Shown here: positions 20,361-30,034 of the stretch, piece by piece
Layout of the letters: the number at the start of each line of letters is the position of its first letter
Position numbering within the stretch: the stretch's first letter is position 1
Source: Neisseriaceae bacterium
GTDB taxonomy: Bacteria; Pseudomonadota; Gammaproteobacteria; Burkholderiales; Neisseriaceae
Reading direction: 5' to 3'
NCBI GenBank assembly: GCA_016864895.1
Contig: CP046107.1
Span: 806,001-870,000, forward strand
DNA length: 64,000 nt
The notes under the pieces: generated by a model
The model's database searches: none
What the model was told of the DNA's origin: nothing
The model's input: only the letters and a program-made list of their open reading frames with translations
Made by a program: the position numbers and the translations under genes

Positions 20361-21768
20361 TATGGACTTTTTAAGTTTAGTACGCTCTTTATTACTCATT
20401 TTACTTTGCACTATTCCTCACACTGCCTACACAGTTGACTTTGGACGAATCCAACCTGATGAAGTAGCTTATTATGTACAAGATCTACAAACAGGCGAAG
20501 TTTTGGCACAACATCAAGAGAATACACCTATGAGTCCAGCTTCAACTATGAAACTAGTCACTTCTTTTGCCGCCTTTACAGTCTTGGGCAAGGATTATCA
20601 ATGGATCACCTCTTGGAGCTCTGATGCACCTATACATAATGGTAACCTATTAGGTGACTTATACTGGAAAGGAACCAATGATCCAGTTTTTGATCAGAAA
20701 GATTTAACCAGTATGCAAATTCAATTAATTGAAAAAGGAATTTACAATATCCAAGGTAATCTAGTACTAGATAAAAGCCTACAAAAGGAAGTTAATACCA
20801 GCCATGGTTTTGATAAAGATAAGAATAAAAGTTTTACTACGCCACCTGATCCACACAATTTGGCTTATAAAGTAGTATGGCTGTATTATTATCTTAACAG
20901 CCAAAATCAACCAACCATTGGAATAAATCCCCCTCTACCATCCAATATGACGAATATACAAGTCACCTCCAACCCTACCATAAAAGACTGTGCCAGTATA
21001 AGTTCTTATTTATATACTAAATGGGATGGACAACAATTAAATATTAAAGGCAATATCCCCCCAAGCTGTGTGGGAGAATCCGCCTATATTAATATTTTTG
21101 ATATTAATCAATTTGTCAAATATAGCTTTATTTCTCATTGGCAAAAACTAGGCAATATAGGCCCAAAAGATGTCTTGATTGGACATGAACCTATCATCAC
21201 TAAAATATTAGCTATCAACTACTCCCCTAAATTAAGTCATATTATTAAAAATATGAATAAATATTCAAACAATCTCATCGCTCGTAGTATTTTTTTAGAA
21301 ATTGGTAAAAAGACTAACCTTCCTTCTGCCCAAGCAATTACTAGAACGCTTCAGAAAGCTGACATTAGTACTGAACATTTTTTTATAGAAAATGGCTCTG
21401 GCCTGTCTCGTGTTAGTCAAGTCACTACAAAAATGCTGGGGCAAATTTTATACGCTAGTTATTTTTCATCTTTCAAATATGAATTTATTGATAGTTTACC
21501 TATTGCTGGTATCGATGGCACTCTAAAAAGACGTTTGAAAACCATGCCTAACTTACATTTAAAAACAGGCAATCTAGATAATGTACATGCTTTAGCAGGC
21601 TATAAGCTCCCATCACAAAATCATGAGCATCCCATATCTATTGCTATTATTGTAAATAAAAAACATAATACTAATCTTATTAATGGCGACTTAGATCAAT
21701 TATTAGTTTCTATTTTGAAAGATGTTTCTGAACAACATAATATGCAAGCACCCCAATCCCTAAAATAA
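20338..21768 (+). CDS. dacB: D-alanyl-D-alanine carboxypeptidase/endopeptidase (PBP4 family)
   Basis: Periplasmic low-molecular-mass penicillin-binding protein that trims or opens peptidoglycan cross-links. A signal peptide with a hydrophobic core covers about residues 12-30. The three active-site motifs are SxxK at Ser69 (SPASTMK), SxN in KYSNNL near residue 310, and KTG in LKTGNLDN near 408. Length 476 residues fits the class C PBP4 family. Possible starts are ATG at 20338, 20350 and 20362; the first has GGATC before it and overlaps priA by 23 bp. The later starts would still leave a signal peptide. Confidence 0.92.
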   Translation: MLIPMKYDMDFLSLVRSLLLILLCTIPHTAYTVDFGRIQPDEVAYYVQDLQTGEVLAQHQENTPMSPASTMKLVTSFAAFTVLGKDYQWITSWSSDAPIHNGNLLGDLYWKGTNDPVFDQKDLTSMQIQLIEKGIYNIQGNLVLDKSLQKEVNTSHGFDKDKNKSFTTPPDPHNLAYKVVWLYYYLNSQNQPTIGINPPLPSNMTNIQVTSNPTIKDCASISSYLYTKWDGQQLNIKGNIPPSCVGESAYINIFDINQFVKYSFISHWQKLGNIGPKDVLIGHEPIITKILAINYSPKLSHIIKNMNKYSNNLIARSIFLEIGKKTNLPSAQAITRTLQKADISTEHFFIENGSGLSRVSQVTTKMLGQILYASYFSSFKYEFIDSLPIAGIDGTLKRRLKTMPNLHLKTGNLDNVHALAGYKLPSQNHEHPISIAIIVNKKHNTNLINGDLDQLLVSILKDVSEQHNMQAPQSLK

Positions 21769-21823
21769 AGCTGATATAATCAAGTGCTGTAATTTTAATG
21801 ACTATTTTAATAAAGGATGAGAC

Positions 21824-22291
21824 ATGAGCAATGAAACTCGAGATAATAATCAGATAGATTCTCAAGAGGGGAGTGTTTTTAATATTGAAAAATTATACAT
21901 TAAAAATATTTCATTAGAGTCACCCCATTCTCCTAAAGTTTTTTTTGAAAATATACAACCAACAATTGATGTCAAATTTAATATTAATTCCCAGAAAATA
22001 GATGAATCTCTCTATGAAAATGTAATTACCACTACTGTTACTGCTAAAGTAGATAATAACGTAGTCTTCTTGTGTGAAGTGTCTCAAAGTGGAATTTTTA
22101 GACTTGAAAATATTGATGCACAATCGACCGATTTTCTATTAAACGTCTCTTGCCCATCTATTCTATTTCCATACCTACGTGAAGCAGTTTCTGATACTAT
22201 TATTCGTGCTGGTTTTCCACCAATTTATCTAGCACCAATGAATTTCGATGCCATGTACCAGCAACAATTGGAACAAGTTGGTAATGCTTAA
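21824..22291 (+). CDS. secB: Protein-export chaperone SecB
   Basis: Tetrameric cytosolic chaperone that keeps preproteins unfolded and passes them to SecA. The family pattern is clear: FNIEKLYIKNISLESP near the N-terminus, then a beta-rich core, and the C-terminal SCPSILFPYLRE and GFPPIYLAPMNFD segments. Length 155 residues. AAGGATGAG precedes the ATG. It ends just before a strong terminator shared with the convergent mgtE. Confidence 0.97.
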   Translation: MSNETRDNNQIDSQEGSVFNIEKLYIKNISLESPHSPKVFFENIQPTIDVKFNINSQKIDESLYENVITTTVTAKVDNNVVFLCEVSQSGIFRLENIDAQSTDFLLNVSCPSILFPYLREAVSDTIIRAGFPPIYLAPMNFDAMYQQQLEQVGNA

Positions 22292-22299
22292 ATAAAAAT

Positions 22300-22328
22300 A
22301 AGAAACTGCTCATCTTGAGCAGTTTCTT
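22300..22328. terminator. Bidirectional terminator between secB and mgtE
   Basis: AAGAAACTGCTCA (22300-22312) and TGAGCAGTTTCTT (22316-22328) form a perfect 13 bp stem with a TCT loop. A-rich and T-rich flanks on the two sides suit termination in both directions for the convergent genes. Confidence 0.9.
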
Positions 22329-22353
22329 AGTTAAAAATTCTGTATTTATCTTT

Positions 22354-23685
22354 CTACAAAAGTGAGTTGGATAAAATAACCATCGCTACTAAAAAATAAA
22401 TAACCAACCCGGTCACATCTACCAAAGTGGCAACAAATGGCGCTGAAGCAGTTGCAGGATCTAATCTGAACGATTTTAATATAAATGGAATCATAGCACC
22501 TACTATTGTTCCCCATAAAGCTACACCAATCAATGCAACAGCCACTGTTAGACCCAATAAACCAAAATACTCTCCATAATCAAACCACCCCAGATGCTGC
22601 CATGTCTCTATCCTTAAAAACCCGATAATGGCTAGCGTTAAACCAAGCATCAACCCCATTATTGTTTCTCGACGTAAAACAAAGAGCCAATCTTTTAATG
22701 TTATTTCTTCCAATGCCAGTGCTCGTATAATTAAAGTTGATGCCTGTGAACCTGTATTACCTCCACTAGAAATAATCAGGGGAATAAATAAAGCCAATAC
22801 AATAGCACGTTCTAGTTGATGTTGAAAATAACCCATAGCATTAGCGGTTATTGTTTCACCTATAAACAAAATAATTAACCAGCCCGCTCTTTTTTTATAA
22901 AGATTAAATAAAGAAATATTCACATATGGTGTTTCCAATGCTTCCACTGCTCCATATTTCTGAGCATCTTCTGTCATTTCTTCTGTAATAACATCAATGA
23001 TATCATCGGATGTAACAATACCAACTAATACACCAGTATCAGTAATCACGGGTAGGGCCGAACGATCATACTTTTTAAACTCTTGTGCACCCAATTCCTG
23101 AAGCATAGTAGTGGGCAAAGCTTTAAAACTATAATCACATAATTCAGAAACTAATGTACCTGGCTCCGCCATCAAAAATTTTCCAATCGGAATATCATCC
23201 AATAAAACACTATTATCATCTACTACATAGACAATGTTGAGTGTTTCAACAATCTTCCCATAGCGTTTAATGTGATCGAACACACGCTCTACTGTCCAGC
23301 CTTCTTTTACACGAATATAAAATGGTGTCATAATTCGTGCAACAGAGTTCTCAGGATAACCCAATAACTTTAAAGCAACATCTCTTTGCTTTTTACCTAA
23401 TAAATTAATAGTCTCTTTAATTAATTCATCTGGTAAATCGAGAAAAAACTCTGTTCTATCATCTGGAGCCATCATATTTAATATTTCTTTGGTCTCTTCT
23501 GTACCTAATGCCTCTATAATTTCTCTTTGCAAAACTGAATTTAAATAACTAAATACTTCAACCTTTAATTCTTTAGGCAGACAATAAAAGTTGAATAACC
23601 TATCTTTCTGATCCAATTCTACTAATTTTTCTGCAATATCATTAGGATGCATATTTTTTTCCATATCTGCAAAAATACCACGCAT
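22354..23685 (-). CDS. mgtE: Magnesium transporter MgtE
   Basis: Mg2+ channel of the MgtE/SLC41 family in the inner membrane. The N-terminal superhelical domain (about residues 1-115) is followed by two CBS domains (about 120-250) that gate the pore by sensing cytosolic Mg2+, and five membrane segments from about residue 270. The pore signature SGGNTGSQAS and the conserved aspartate in ATLVDVTGLVIYF of the last helix are present. Length 443 residues. TAGGAT precedes the first ATG. No Mg2+-sensing leader RNA is recognisable upstream. Confidence 0.95.
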   Translation of the reverse strand: MRGIFADMEKNMHPNDIAEKLVELDQKDRLFNFYCLPKELKVEVFSYLNSVLQREIIEALGTEETKEILNMMAPDDRTEFFLDLPDELIKETINLLGKKQRDVALKLLGYPENSVARIMTPFYIRVKEGWTVERVFDHIKRYGKIVETLNIVYVVDDNSVLLDDIPIGKFLMAEPGTLVSELCDYSFKALPTTMLQELGAQEFKKYDRSALPVITDTGVLVGIVTSDDIIDVITEEMTEDAQKYGAVEALETPYVNISLFNLYKKRAGWLIILFIGETITANAMGYFQHQLERAIVLALFIPLIISSGGNTGSQASTLIIRALALEEITLKDWLFVLRRETIMGLMLGLTLAIIGFLRIETWQHLGWFDYGEYFGLLGLTVAVALIGVALWGTIVGAMIPFILKSFRLDPATASAPFVATLVDVTGLVIYFLVAMVILSNSLL

Positions 23686-24229
23686 AGCTTAATCCTAAAA
23701 ATTATCGTTAAACGAAAATCAAGTTAGCTTGAAAATAAGCCCACTATGCTAACACATCCTTCACACAAAGTATCAATTTATTAATAAAAAGATAAAATTA
23801 TTGTGATATAAAGTAGCAATTTAACATAGTTAACTGGTTATATAATGATTATGAACCAAAAAATTAAAATATTACCTACAAAAATCAATACCCATTAATC
23901 TTAGCCTGATTGAGCAGATGCATTACAAGTACCAAAAACGCCAAAAGCCTTGTACGCTAAATTTTAATGAAAATAGCATCAATACTTTGTCTTATGGATA
24001 TATTTCTTAATATTTTCTGTTAAACATTGTTTTACTAAATATTTGGCTTCATTAAATATACAATATCTTACTAATAGGGGGGGGGGAAATTTATTATTTA
24101 AAAATTTATGTACGAAATGTGAATGTATATATTCACATGTCCCCCTACAATTAGGGTTTGTTCACTCACTGATTGATGTTAATTTATACACAACGTTATA
24201 AACCAAGTCACTACTACTCCCTGCTTCAC
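23686..24229. other. Non-coding gap upstream of mgtE, left edge of island
   Basis: No gene visible. It contains the mgtE promoter region at its left side and the poly-G / palindrome structure at 24077-24145 near its right side. Base composition and the repeat that follows suggest the boundary of the accessory island lies here. Confidence 0.45.
24077..24145. repeat. Ten-G tract with nested palindrome
   Basis: Ten consecutive G at 24077-24086 and CCCCC at 24141-24145 can pair. Between them lies a perfect inverted repeat, ATGTGAAT (24117-24124) and ATTCACAT (24131-24138). G runs of this length are rare in this AT-rich sequence. Such tracts vary in length by slippage, but no open frame crosses this one. 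It sits some 390 bp upstream of the mgtE start and just outside repeat copy A. Confidence 0.6.
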
Positions 24230-24512
24230 TGTAAGTGAACCACTTCCTCTAAACTAACGCTATAGAGTGAGCTTCGTGCGACTCATATAGATTTTCTTTT
24301 CATCTATCTATACCTTTCACTACAACACCATCGCCTAATGGTATTGTTGTAGGAGCACTCTTGACACACATCGCAATCCCTGTGATATTGGCTAAGGCTA
24401 ATTATAACAAATACACAGATAATCAAAAACAAAAGACTATTGCAGTTCTTTGAACGACTTGCTATCCATATCCACCTAAGCTGATGCTATATTCCGCAGT
24501 GTTTGTTAAATT
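24230..24512 (-). repeat. Island inverted repeat, copy A
   Basis: The reverse complement of this stretch matches 29341-29604 along almost its whole length, with many substitutions and a few indels. Shared blocks include ACTGCGGAAT, TTAGGTGGA, GTTCAAAGAACT, GCGATGTGTGT and CGAAGCTCACTCTATA. In both copies the same frame reads YESHEAHSI. Copy A also keeps a strong internal hairpin (CTACAACACCAT with ATGGTATTGTTGTAG, about 24320-24352) whose counterpart is partly deleted in copy B. Its nature is unknown; a decayed insertion element or small non-autonomous element is likely. Confidence 0.7.
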
Positions 24513-24716
24513 TTTTAAGCGCAAGCTAACGCTTAATTTAATATTTTATGGTACATGAACAAAAATATCATTTAAAGACATATCAAACTCATTTATATTA
24601 TTTGATTATTTTGGTATGAATAAATATTCATAATTAGGAGTTTCTAGTTCTTACGATTTTTATCGAGGGAAATACTAAATAAAGACATCAACCAATAATT
24701 GGGGGACTTTACAAAA
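24513..24716. other. Short spacer with hairpin after methyltransferase remnant
   Basis: TTAAGCG and CGCTTAA (about 24515-24537) form a hairpin next to repeat copy A. It could terminate a transcript in either direction. No gene is visible. Confidence 0.3.
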
Positions 24717-25879
24717 TCAATTCATTTCTTTAACATTTGATTCAATGAAGTTTATTTCATTTTCATCTAAATTATATTTTAAATATAGTTGTTTATCTAT
24801 CTCAGTAATGTCCTTATCCCAATCTATATCTGATGGACTTATAAAACTTTGAATTGGAACCTTTTTCCATTTATCTTTTAGGTTATCTTGAGTTATTTTT
24901 AATATACCCAACATTGTTCTAGCAAACTTACTTTTGAGATATTTTAAAGCATTTTCTGCCTCAATTTGAGTATTAAATGCACCAATAGATATAAATGTTT
25001 GAGTAAATCCCAATAACGGTTTCCCTACCGTTGGAGAGCTAAGAACCTCTCCTAAAGAACCACTACCATTAGCTTTAGGTAAAATAACCTTCCATTTATC
25101 AAATCCATAAGGTTCGTTAATATAATCCTTACGTATGTAGCGAATCACTCTTTTATTTTCATAGCGTCCTAGGATTGCAATATACTCATAACCATCATTT
25201 GGTTTATTCACAAAAAATACAATATTATTTAATGTAGAAAAAACTCCTGTTCCAACAGTATTGGTAGATAATTTACTTCTAAGGTCAGGGTAATCCTTAT
25301 AGATTTTAGTAGTAAATTTATATATACCTTGTGCTGATATAATTGTGTCTAAAGTATCTATTGTTAAATTTGTAACTTTCCTCACAATACTGCTTAATTC
25401 TTCAAACACAGTAAAGGTTCCAATTTCATCTCCAATCGCTCTAAAATTTTTACTATTATCCCTATATAATATGGCAACCCCACCCTTTATATCTGTATTG
25501 GGAAATAATTTTGATGAATCTTGCTCATAAAATTCAACTTTAATATGCTTATCTGAAAGCATTTTTTTATTCCAACTCTTATTTGTACTACCCGCATTAA
25601 ATAAAAATCTAGCGGGAGAAATTAAACAGTATTTTCCCCCAATTTTTTCGGATAGATCATAAAAATAGTTATAAATGGGATTATCTCTGGTATTTTCTTT
25701 GCTTTGATGATAAGGTGGATTGCCTACAACAACATCAAACTTCATTTCTTATCTCCAAATAACGCATCACATTCTATCTCAAAATTCTGTACTAGATTCT
25801 TTTCTGAATCATATAAGGATTTCGCAATCTCAGTAACACATCATCCTGATTGCACAATACAAGCAAAAATTTTATTCAC
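24717..25879 (-). pseudogene. Decayed Eco57I-type adenine DNA methyltransferase
   Basis: The 342-residue frame at 24717-25745 begins KFDVVVGNPPYHQ, the catalytic NPPY motif of N6-adenine methyltransferases, and continues through target-recognition-like sequence to a C-terminus typical of Eco57I-class methylases (DIDWDKDITEIDKQLYLKY). The SAM-binding N-terminal half is missing. In another frame upstream (25879 down to about 25745) a translation contains VQSG, a TGA stop, then CVTEIAKSLYDSEKN, which resembles the motif-I region xxSGVFLREIAKRL of the same enzymes. The gene therefore looks broken by a stop, a frameshift and probable deletion. Loss of SAM binding should leave it inactive. Confidence 0.75.
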
Positions 25880-27206
25880 ATTACTAAAATACTAATATTC
25901 TCCTGTCAATCATTAGCTTCACTACTTTCTTTGAGTGTAAAAACTTGATTGATTTTTTGAATAGAAATATAGTCAAAAATATACTTATTCTGAATGAAAT
26001 CAAAATAGTTAACCAACTCAACCTATTTTTCAATCCACTGAATACAGACTTATCAACGAATTGATATTTATTTCTTAGTAACCTGAATTTCTTGGGGGAA
26101 CACCGACCACACCCGAATACTTTCATTAAAATTTTATTGAACATGGATAAAATTGTATCTAATTTACCTGTAGCCATCAAGAAAGAAGTAATGATCCTGC
26201 AAAATTTGTCATCTTGCCCAAATATCATCTTTTCTACTGGGTTTTATTATATTAGCTTCATCTTTTTCTGAGTCAATAGTTGATTCTTCTTTAAATTAGT
26301 ATCAATATTGTTGACTTTGTCTTCAAAATATCTTTAGCCTTTATAATGTTATAATGGCTTTTAGCAATGACTTTCTTCAATTCGACTGTATCTTCATTTC
26401 TTGGATAATTTTTAGATACCAGTCTGTTGTTAAATATACTCAATATTTGGCTAGATAATTTTAACTGATTGTGAACCATATCCTCTGTAAATTTAGTAGA
26501 CCACAAGAAGATATGTTACCATCAGATGATTTAATTACCGCAGTAACCATAATTTTCTTATCAATTTTTTACCAGAATTAGCCTCATTTTGAAAAAGTAA
26601 GAGACTTCCCTATTGCTTACCTGAACTGCTTGAATATCAATTTGGCTGCGCCTGATGTTGTTTTACCAACATCTACATAAGTGATAGACTCTAAAATCAC
26701 ATAAACTTCCAGACGTAAAATACATGACAGGCTTGGGGAACAATAGACTCGATATAAATCCACAGTATGCTACTTAATGAGACTTTATCTCTATAGGAAG
26801 CATCATAACTTGATGAAATCAATTTAATCACCCCCCTCTCATTGTATTTAACAATAAAATGGAAAGAAATTCAGTAATAATTTGACATTATCTTAAAATT
26901 ATTTAAACACACCAAATATCATAGGCATAAACCTTATAATTAAACCATTCACTATTTTTGCCTTGAGACCCCCTGATAATATACCGGATATAAGTATGAA
27001 ATTATTTGTCTTTAACCCTTGCGTCGAAATAGAAGATTTCTCTGATACCTCCCATAACTTAGATACTTGAGATTAATTGCTATGGTTTTAGTTGACTTGA
27101 GTATACGCTCATGCATATTCTTAGACCTTGAGGTATATCAGATAATGAATCAATATAAGTTTATTGATAAATAGTCCTGGTTATTTTCATTTCAGTGCTA
27201 TTCCTC
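25880..27206. other. Degenerate sequence inside the restriction-modification island
   Basis: About 1.3 kb between two methylase-type genes, where a restriction subunit or the rest of a large methylase would be expected. Open frames at 25884-26228 and 26291-26506 on the minus strand lack ribosome-binding sites and recognisable motifs. Lysine-rich fragments on the minus strand could be remnants of coding sequence, but I cannot assign them. Confidence 0.4.
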
Positions 27207-28124
27207 TTACATACTTATCTCTTTGTCAAAAAACTCCATCTTATTTGTATTCCAATTCATTATTTTCACACGCTTTCCATTGTTATGTGTAATTGATGGA
27301 GAATCATAATTTTTGGTAAAAGGGTTTAATTGTGTCTCAGTTTCAAGCGTATCCATATCAGATAAAGGAACAATATACTTAATGCCATCCATTTGAAATA
27401 CATTGTAGCTGATGATTTCAGCAATATGCTTAAAATTCTCATAAGAAGGCTTTTCTTTCCATTTTGCAACATAGTAATCACAATAAGTATAAAGAAGATT
27501 CTCACGAGCTAATAGAAGGGAATCACCATTCCATTCAAATCCATAAGAAGCCTGATAAGCGAGGATAGCAAAGCTATGCCACTCCAATTTATCATTAATT
27601 TCAGAAGAAATTCGTTTTAGTTTACGATCTATAAAGCCCTCTCGCTCACCAATAGGTAAGATCTCCCCAGTGTACATATCATAGCGAGTCGCCATATAGG
27701 GACCTTCACCACAAGTAATTTCTAGCCAGATTCTTGATATATAGGTTTTTACATCATCATTTAAGTAATCTTTTTCAACTGTATCATTTTGCCTTTTTAC
27801 AATCCATGTTGGCGTAAAAACCTCAGCCTTGGCTCTTGTTCTTTTTTTTTGAATGTCTTGTGATTTCAATGCTCTAGGCATAATAAGACGCTCCATTTTT
27901 CCAGCAATGAGCGCAGGTTTTATTTGAGCAGTTGGCGCATAGCACTCAGAACCATGTTCGATATAGTTATTATTAGCCCAAATAATGTTTTTAATCATTT
28001 TCTTAGTTGATTTTGTTCTATCGATTAAAAGTACTTTAAGAATCTCAGGCATTTTTTTACGAATGAAATTTTCTGAAATATCTACTGACATTTTGTGATT
28101 TAAGCTAATAATTTCATTTAACAT
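27207..28124 (-). CDS. Restriction-modification methylase-like protein (subunit M type)
   Basis: A 305-residue protein of a family usually annotated as restriction endonuclease subunit M. Visible marks are KAEVFTPTWIVKRQND near residue 100, which resembles the EVFTP start of N6-adenine methylase domains, then WLEITCGEGPYMATRYD, and the highly conserved ASYGFEWNGDSLLLARENL near 210. It has no NPPY motif, so it probably works with a partner such as the now broken Eco57I-type gene downstream. The frame is intact with a usual length. Whether it still functions without its partner is unclear. Direct repeats at 28265-28288 lie upstream. Confidence 0.7.
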   Translation of the reverse strand: MLNEIISLNHKMSVDISENFIRKKMPEILKVLLIDRTKSTKKMIKNIIWANNNYIEHGSECYAPTAQIKPALIAGKMERLIMPRALKSQDIQKKRTRAKAEVFTPTWIVKRQNDTVEKDYLNDDVKTYISRIWLEITCGEGPYMATRYDMYTGEILPIGEREGFIDRKLKRISSEINDKLEWHSFAILAYQASYGFEWNGDSLLLARENLLYTYCDYYVAKWKEKPSYENFKHIAEIISYNVFQMDGIKYIVPLSDMDTLETETQLNPFTKNYDSPSITHNNGKRVKIMNWNTNKMEFFDKEISM

Positions 28125-28889
28125 AATTATTATCCAAAAATTTTTCTATTGATACAGAATATTTTACTCTATTCAATTTAAATAACATTTTTCAAGTCTA
28201 TTTCCTGTCAACATCTCTAGTCTGTACCCAAACTGGGTTAGGATATGAACATAATTGATATTTAAAAGTACAAAATAAAGTACAAAACGTTCAATCCTAT
28301 ATTCATCATACGTATAGGATGCATAGCTACTTTTTTGGTGAAAGTATATTTTAACTCTTAATTGTTTTTCTTCTGCTATATTTCTTTAGTTTTAACTTAG
28401 ATTAGCATATATATTTGATCGTTCATCAATCACAAGAGAAAGCCTAGGCTATAGGTATAAGTATTTCCACTCTCAATAAAAGATAAAGTAATAGACTGTG
28501 GAATAATTTCATGTATATGATTACAAATAATTCAATACAGTAAAAATCACATGCCAAAACCAATTTATAAGGAATGCTCATCCCGTTCTAAAAGAGATAT
28601 GGTCGGATACCTCCATACAAATTGGGTTTAATTTTTAAAATCTATTGATAAACATTTATTTTTTACAAAATCCAACCCTTATTTCTTGTTCCACAAATAA
28701 TTTGCACAACTATTTCTTGGTACTCATAAATTGATTTAGGGTTTTCATACCACAAAAATGGAACCAATCCTTTCGTTCAGTGTATGATTAATTATGACAT
28801 TTATTTCTAGTTTTACGTCCGAGAATTTGTCGAAAATACACTTGATTTTACAATGGAAAATTAATTTACTCTTTTTTGATTATTGCTCA
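28125..28889. other. Non-coding spacer upstream of methylase-like gene
   Basis: Holds the probable promoter of the 27207-28124 gene and the repeat cluster at 28265-28320. No other coding signal is seen. Poly-pyrimidine and AT-rich patches fill the rest. Confidence 0.4.
28265..28320. repeat. Tandem 12-mer and inverted repeat upstream of methylase-like gene
   Basis: AAAGTACAAAAT (28265-28276) is followed directly by AAAGTACAAAAC (28277-28288), then a perfect inverted repeat ATCCTATA (28294-28301) / TATAGGAT (28313-28320). They lie 140-200 bp upstream of the gene start. Restriction-modification genes are often controlled by small regulators bound to such repeats, so an operator role is possible; no regulator gene is recognised nearby. 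Confidence 0.5.
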
Positions 28890-29081
28890 ATGAACAATGT
28901 TGAAATTATCAACGTAGTTAAGATAGAAAAGAAACCAAATATTAAAAAATTCCAGATACCATTAAACGTAACTCCTGTCAAAAAAGTTTTCATTGATTTA
29001 GATGAAACAAAAATATTACAAGAGCTTGTTAAAGTTACAAAAAATTTTGATTTAAGGTACCCAAAAGCCAATCAACATTGA
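28890..29081 (+). CDS. Small hypothetical protein
   Basis: A possible 63-residue, lysine-rich protein beginning MNNVEIINVVKIEKKP. It is counted from the ATG at 28890; the frame is open for 32 more codons upstream but that part is unlike a protein start. There is no clear ribosome-binding site. I recognise no family. It lies alone between the methylase-like gene and repeat copy B, so it may be an island gene, a fragment, or a chance frame. Confidence 0.3.
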   Translation: MNNVEIINVVKIEKKPNIKKFQIPLNVTPVKKVFIDLDETKILQELVKVTKNFDLRYPKANQH

Positions 29082-29340
29082 ATCTGATCTATCATTTACC
29101 CTATAAATACTATGCCTATGGACTTGTGCCCCCAATCGATAAGAGTAAAATCAGGATGGATATATAAGCCCAAGATAATTCATGGTAATAATCTATGCTT
29201 TTTCGATATTAGCTCATTTATTCTGTTTCTTGAAAATTTTTTTCCAAAAGATATTTGCAACTGATCCCTTATTGATTCACTGGTTTCACGGCTTTTACCT
29301 AGCTCTTTACACCAAAGATGCACTTAAAATTACAGCAATC
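29082..29340. other. Spacer left of repeat copy B
   Basis: AT-rich sequence with no gene or strong structure that I can support. The repeat begins at about 29341. Confidence 0.35.
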
Positions 29341-29604
29341 ATTTAACCAATACTGCGGAATTATCCAACTATAGACTTAACTTAGGTGGAGATAAATAGC
29401 AAATAGTTCAAAGAACTACAATAGTCTTTTTTTGATTATTTTTTGTATTTATTATAATTAGCTTTGGCCGATATCGCAGAGACCGCGATGTGTGTAGAGA
29501 GTTATCCCGTGTTGTAGCGAAAGGTGTAGATGAAAATTTATATGAGTCACACGAAGCTCACTCTATAGGCGTTAGCTTTAGAAGGAGTAGCTCACTTCCT
29601 AAAA
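29341..29604 (+). repeat. Island inverted repeat, copy B
   Basis: Diverged inverted counterpart of 24230-24512, about 4.8 kb away. The similarity stops sharply near 29604 (CTCACTT), where the coding sequence of the 29558-29944 gene starts to diverge into its own unique sequence. Compared with copy A it lacks one arm of the internal hairpin. The two copies bracket the methylase genes like the ends of a composite element. Confidence 0.7.
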
Positions 29605-29944
29605 TATACATGAGATCGTGTTTGTCATTTTTTTCTGCCTTATTTTCCCCTAAACCTAATTTGGCATATATAGTATTAATTTTAGAATCTTGTTCCTGTA
29701 CTTTCCTACTAATAGTTTCTATTCCCTCTTGTATCTTTTTGGCGGCTTCTAAAATCTCGTTTTCTGCGATTTTGTCTACTTGCTGATACCATAACTCAAG
29801 TTTCTCATGATTAGCCAAAGTATCATCGATTTCCCAACCTTTACCTTTTCGCCAAAATGCATCTGTAAACAATACCTTAAAATGATTCTTATGTTCAAAT
29901 TTAACGTCTACAAATATCTTTTTTACCCTCATATTTTTCACCAA
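29558..29944 (-). CDS. Coiled-coil hypothetical protein with repeat-derived tail
   Basis: A 128-residue protein with a beta-rich basic N-terminus (VKKIFVDVKFEHK), a lysine-rich middle and a likely coiled coil at about residues 55-95 (alternating hydrophobic residues through IAENEILEAAKKIQEG). I recognise no family. The last 12 or so residues (ELLLLKLTPIE) are encoded inside repeat copy B, so the original C-terminus was probably lost when the repeat arrived. Possible starts are the first Met or Met5. It is divergent from the VirB2-like remnant, and may once have belonged to the same transfer module. Confidence 0.5.
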   Translation of the reverse strand: MVKNMRVKKIFVDVKFEHKNHFKVLFTDAFWRKGKGWEIDDTLANHEKLELWYQQVDKIAENEILEAAKKIQEGIETISRKVQEQDSKINTIYAKLGLGENKAEKNDKHDLMYILGSELLLLKLTPIE

Positions 29945-30034
29945 AATATAATATTTATCTATTTTAACAAAAAAATAACCATAAATTTAACTTCATCTAT
30001 TGACATTAAAGACATTATTTTGATAGAAATAACG

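Noticed and set aside
25884..26506. Frames of 114 and 71 codons upstream of the methyltransferase remnant
   Set aside because: No start signals or known domains; could be eroded coding sequence but cannot be assigned.
29490..29786. 98-codon plus-strand frame across repeat copy B
   Set aside because: It overlaps the better supported minus-strand coiled-coil gene. Its first part is shared with copy A, but the frame there has a stop.
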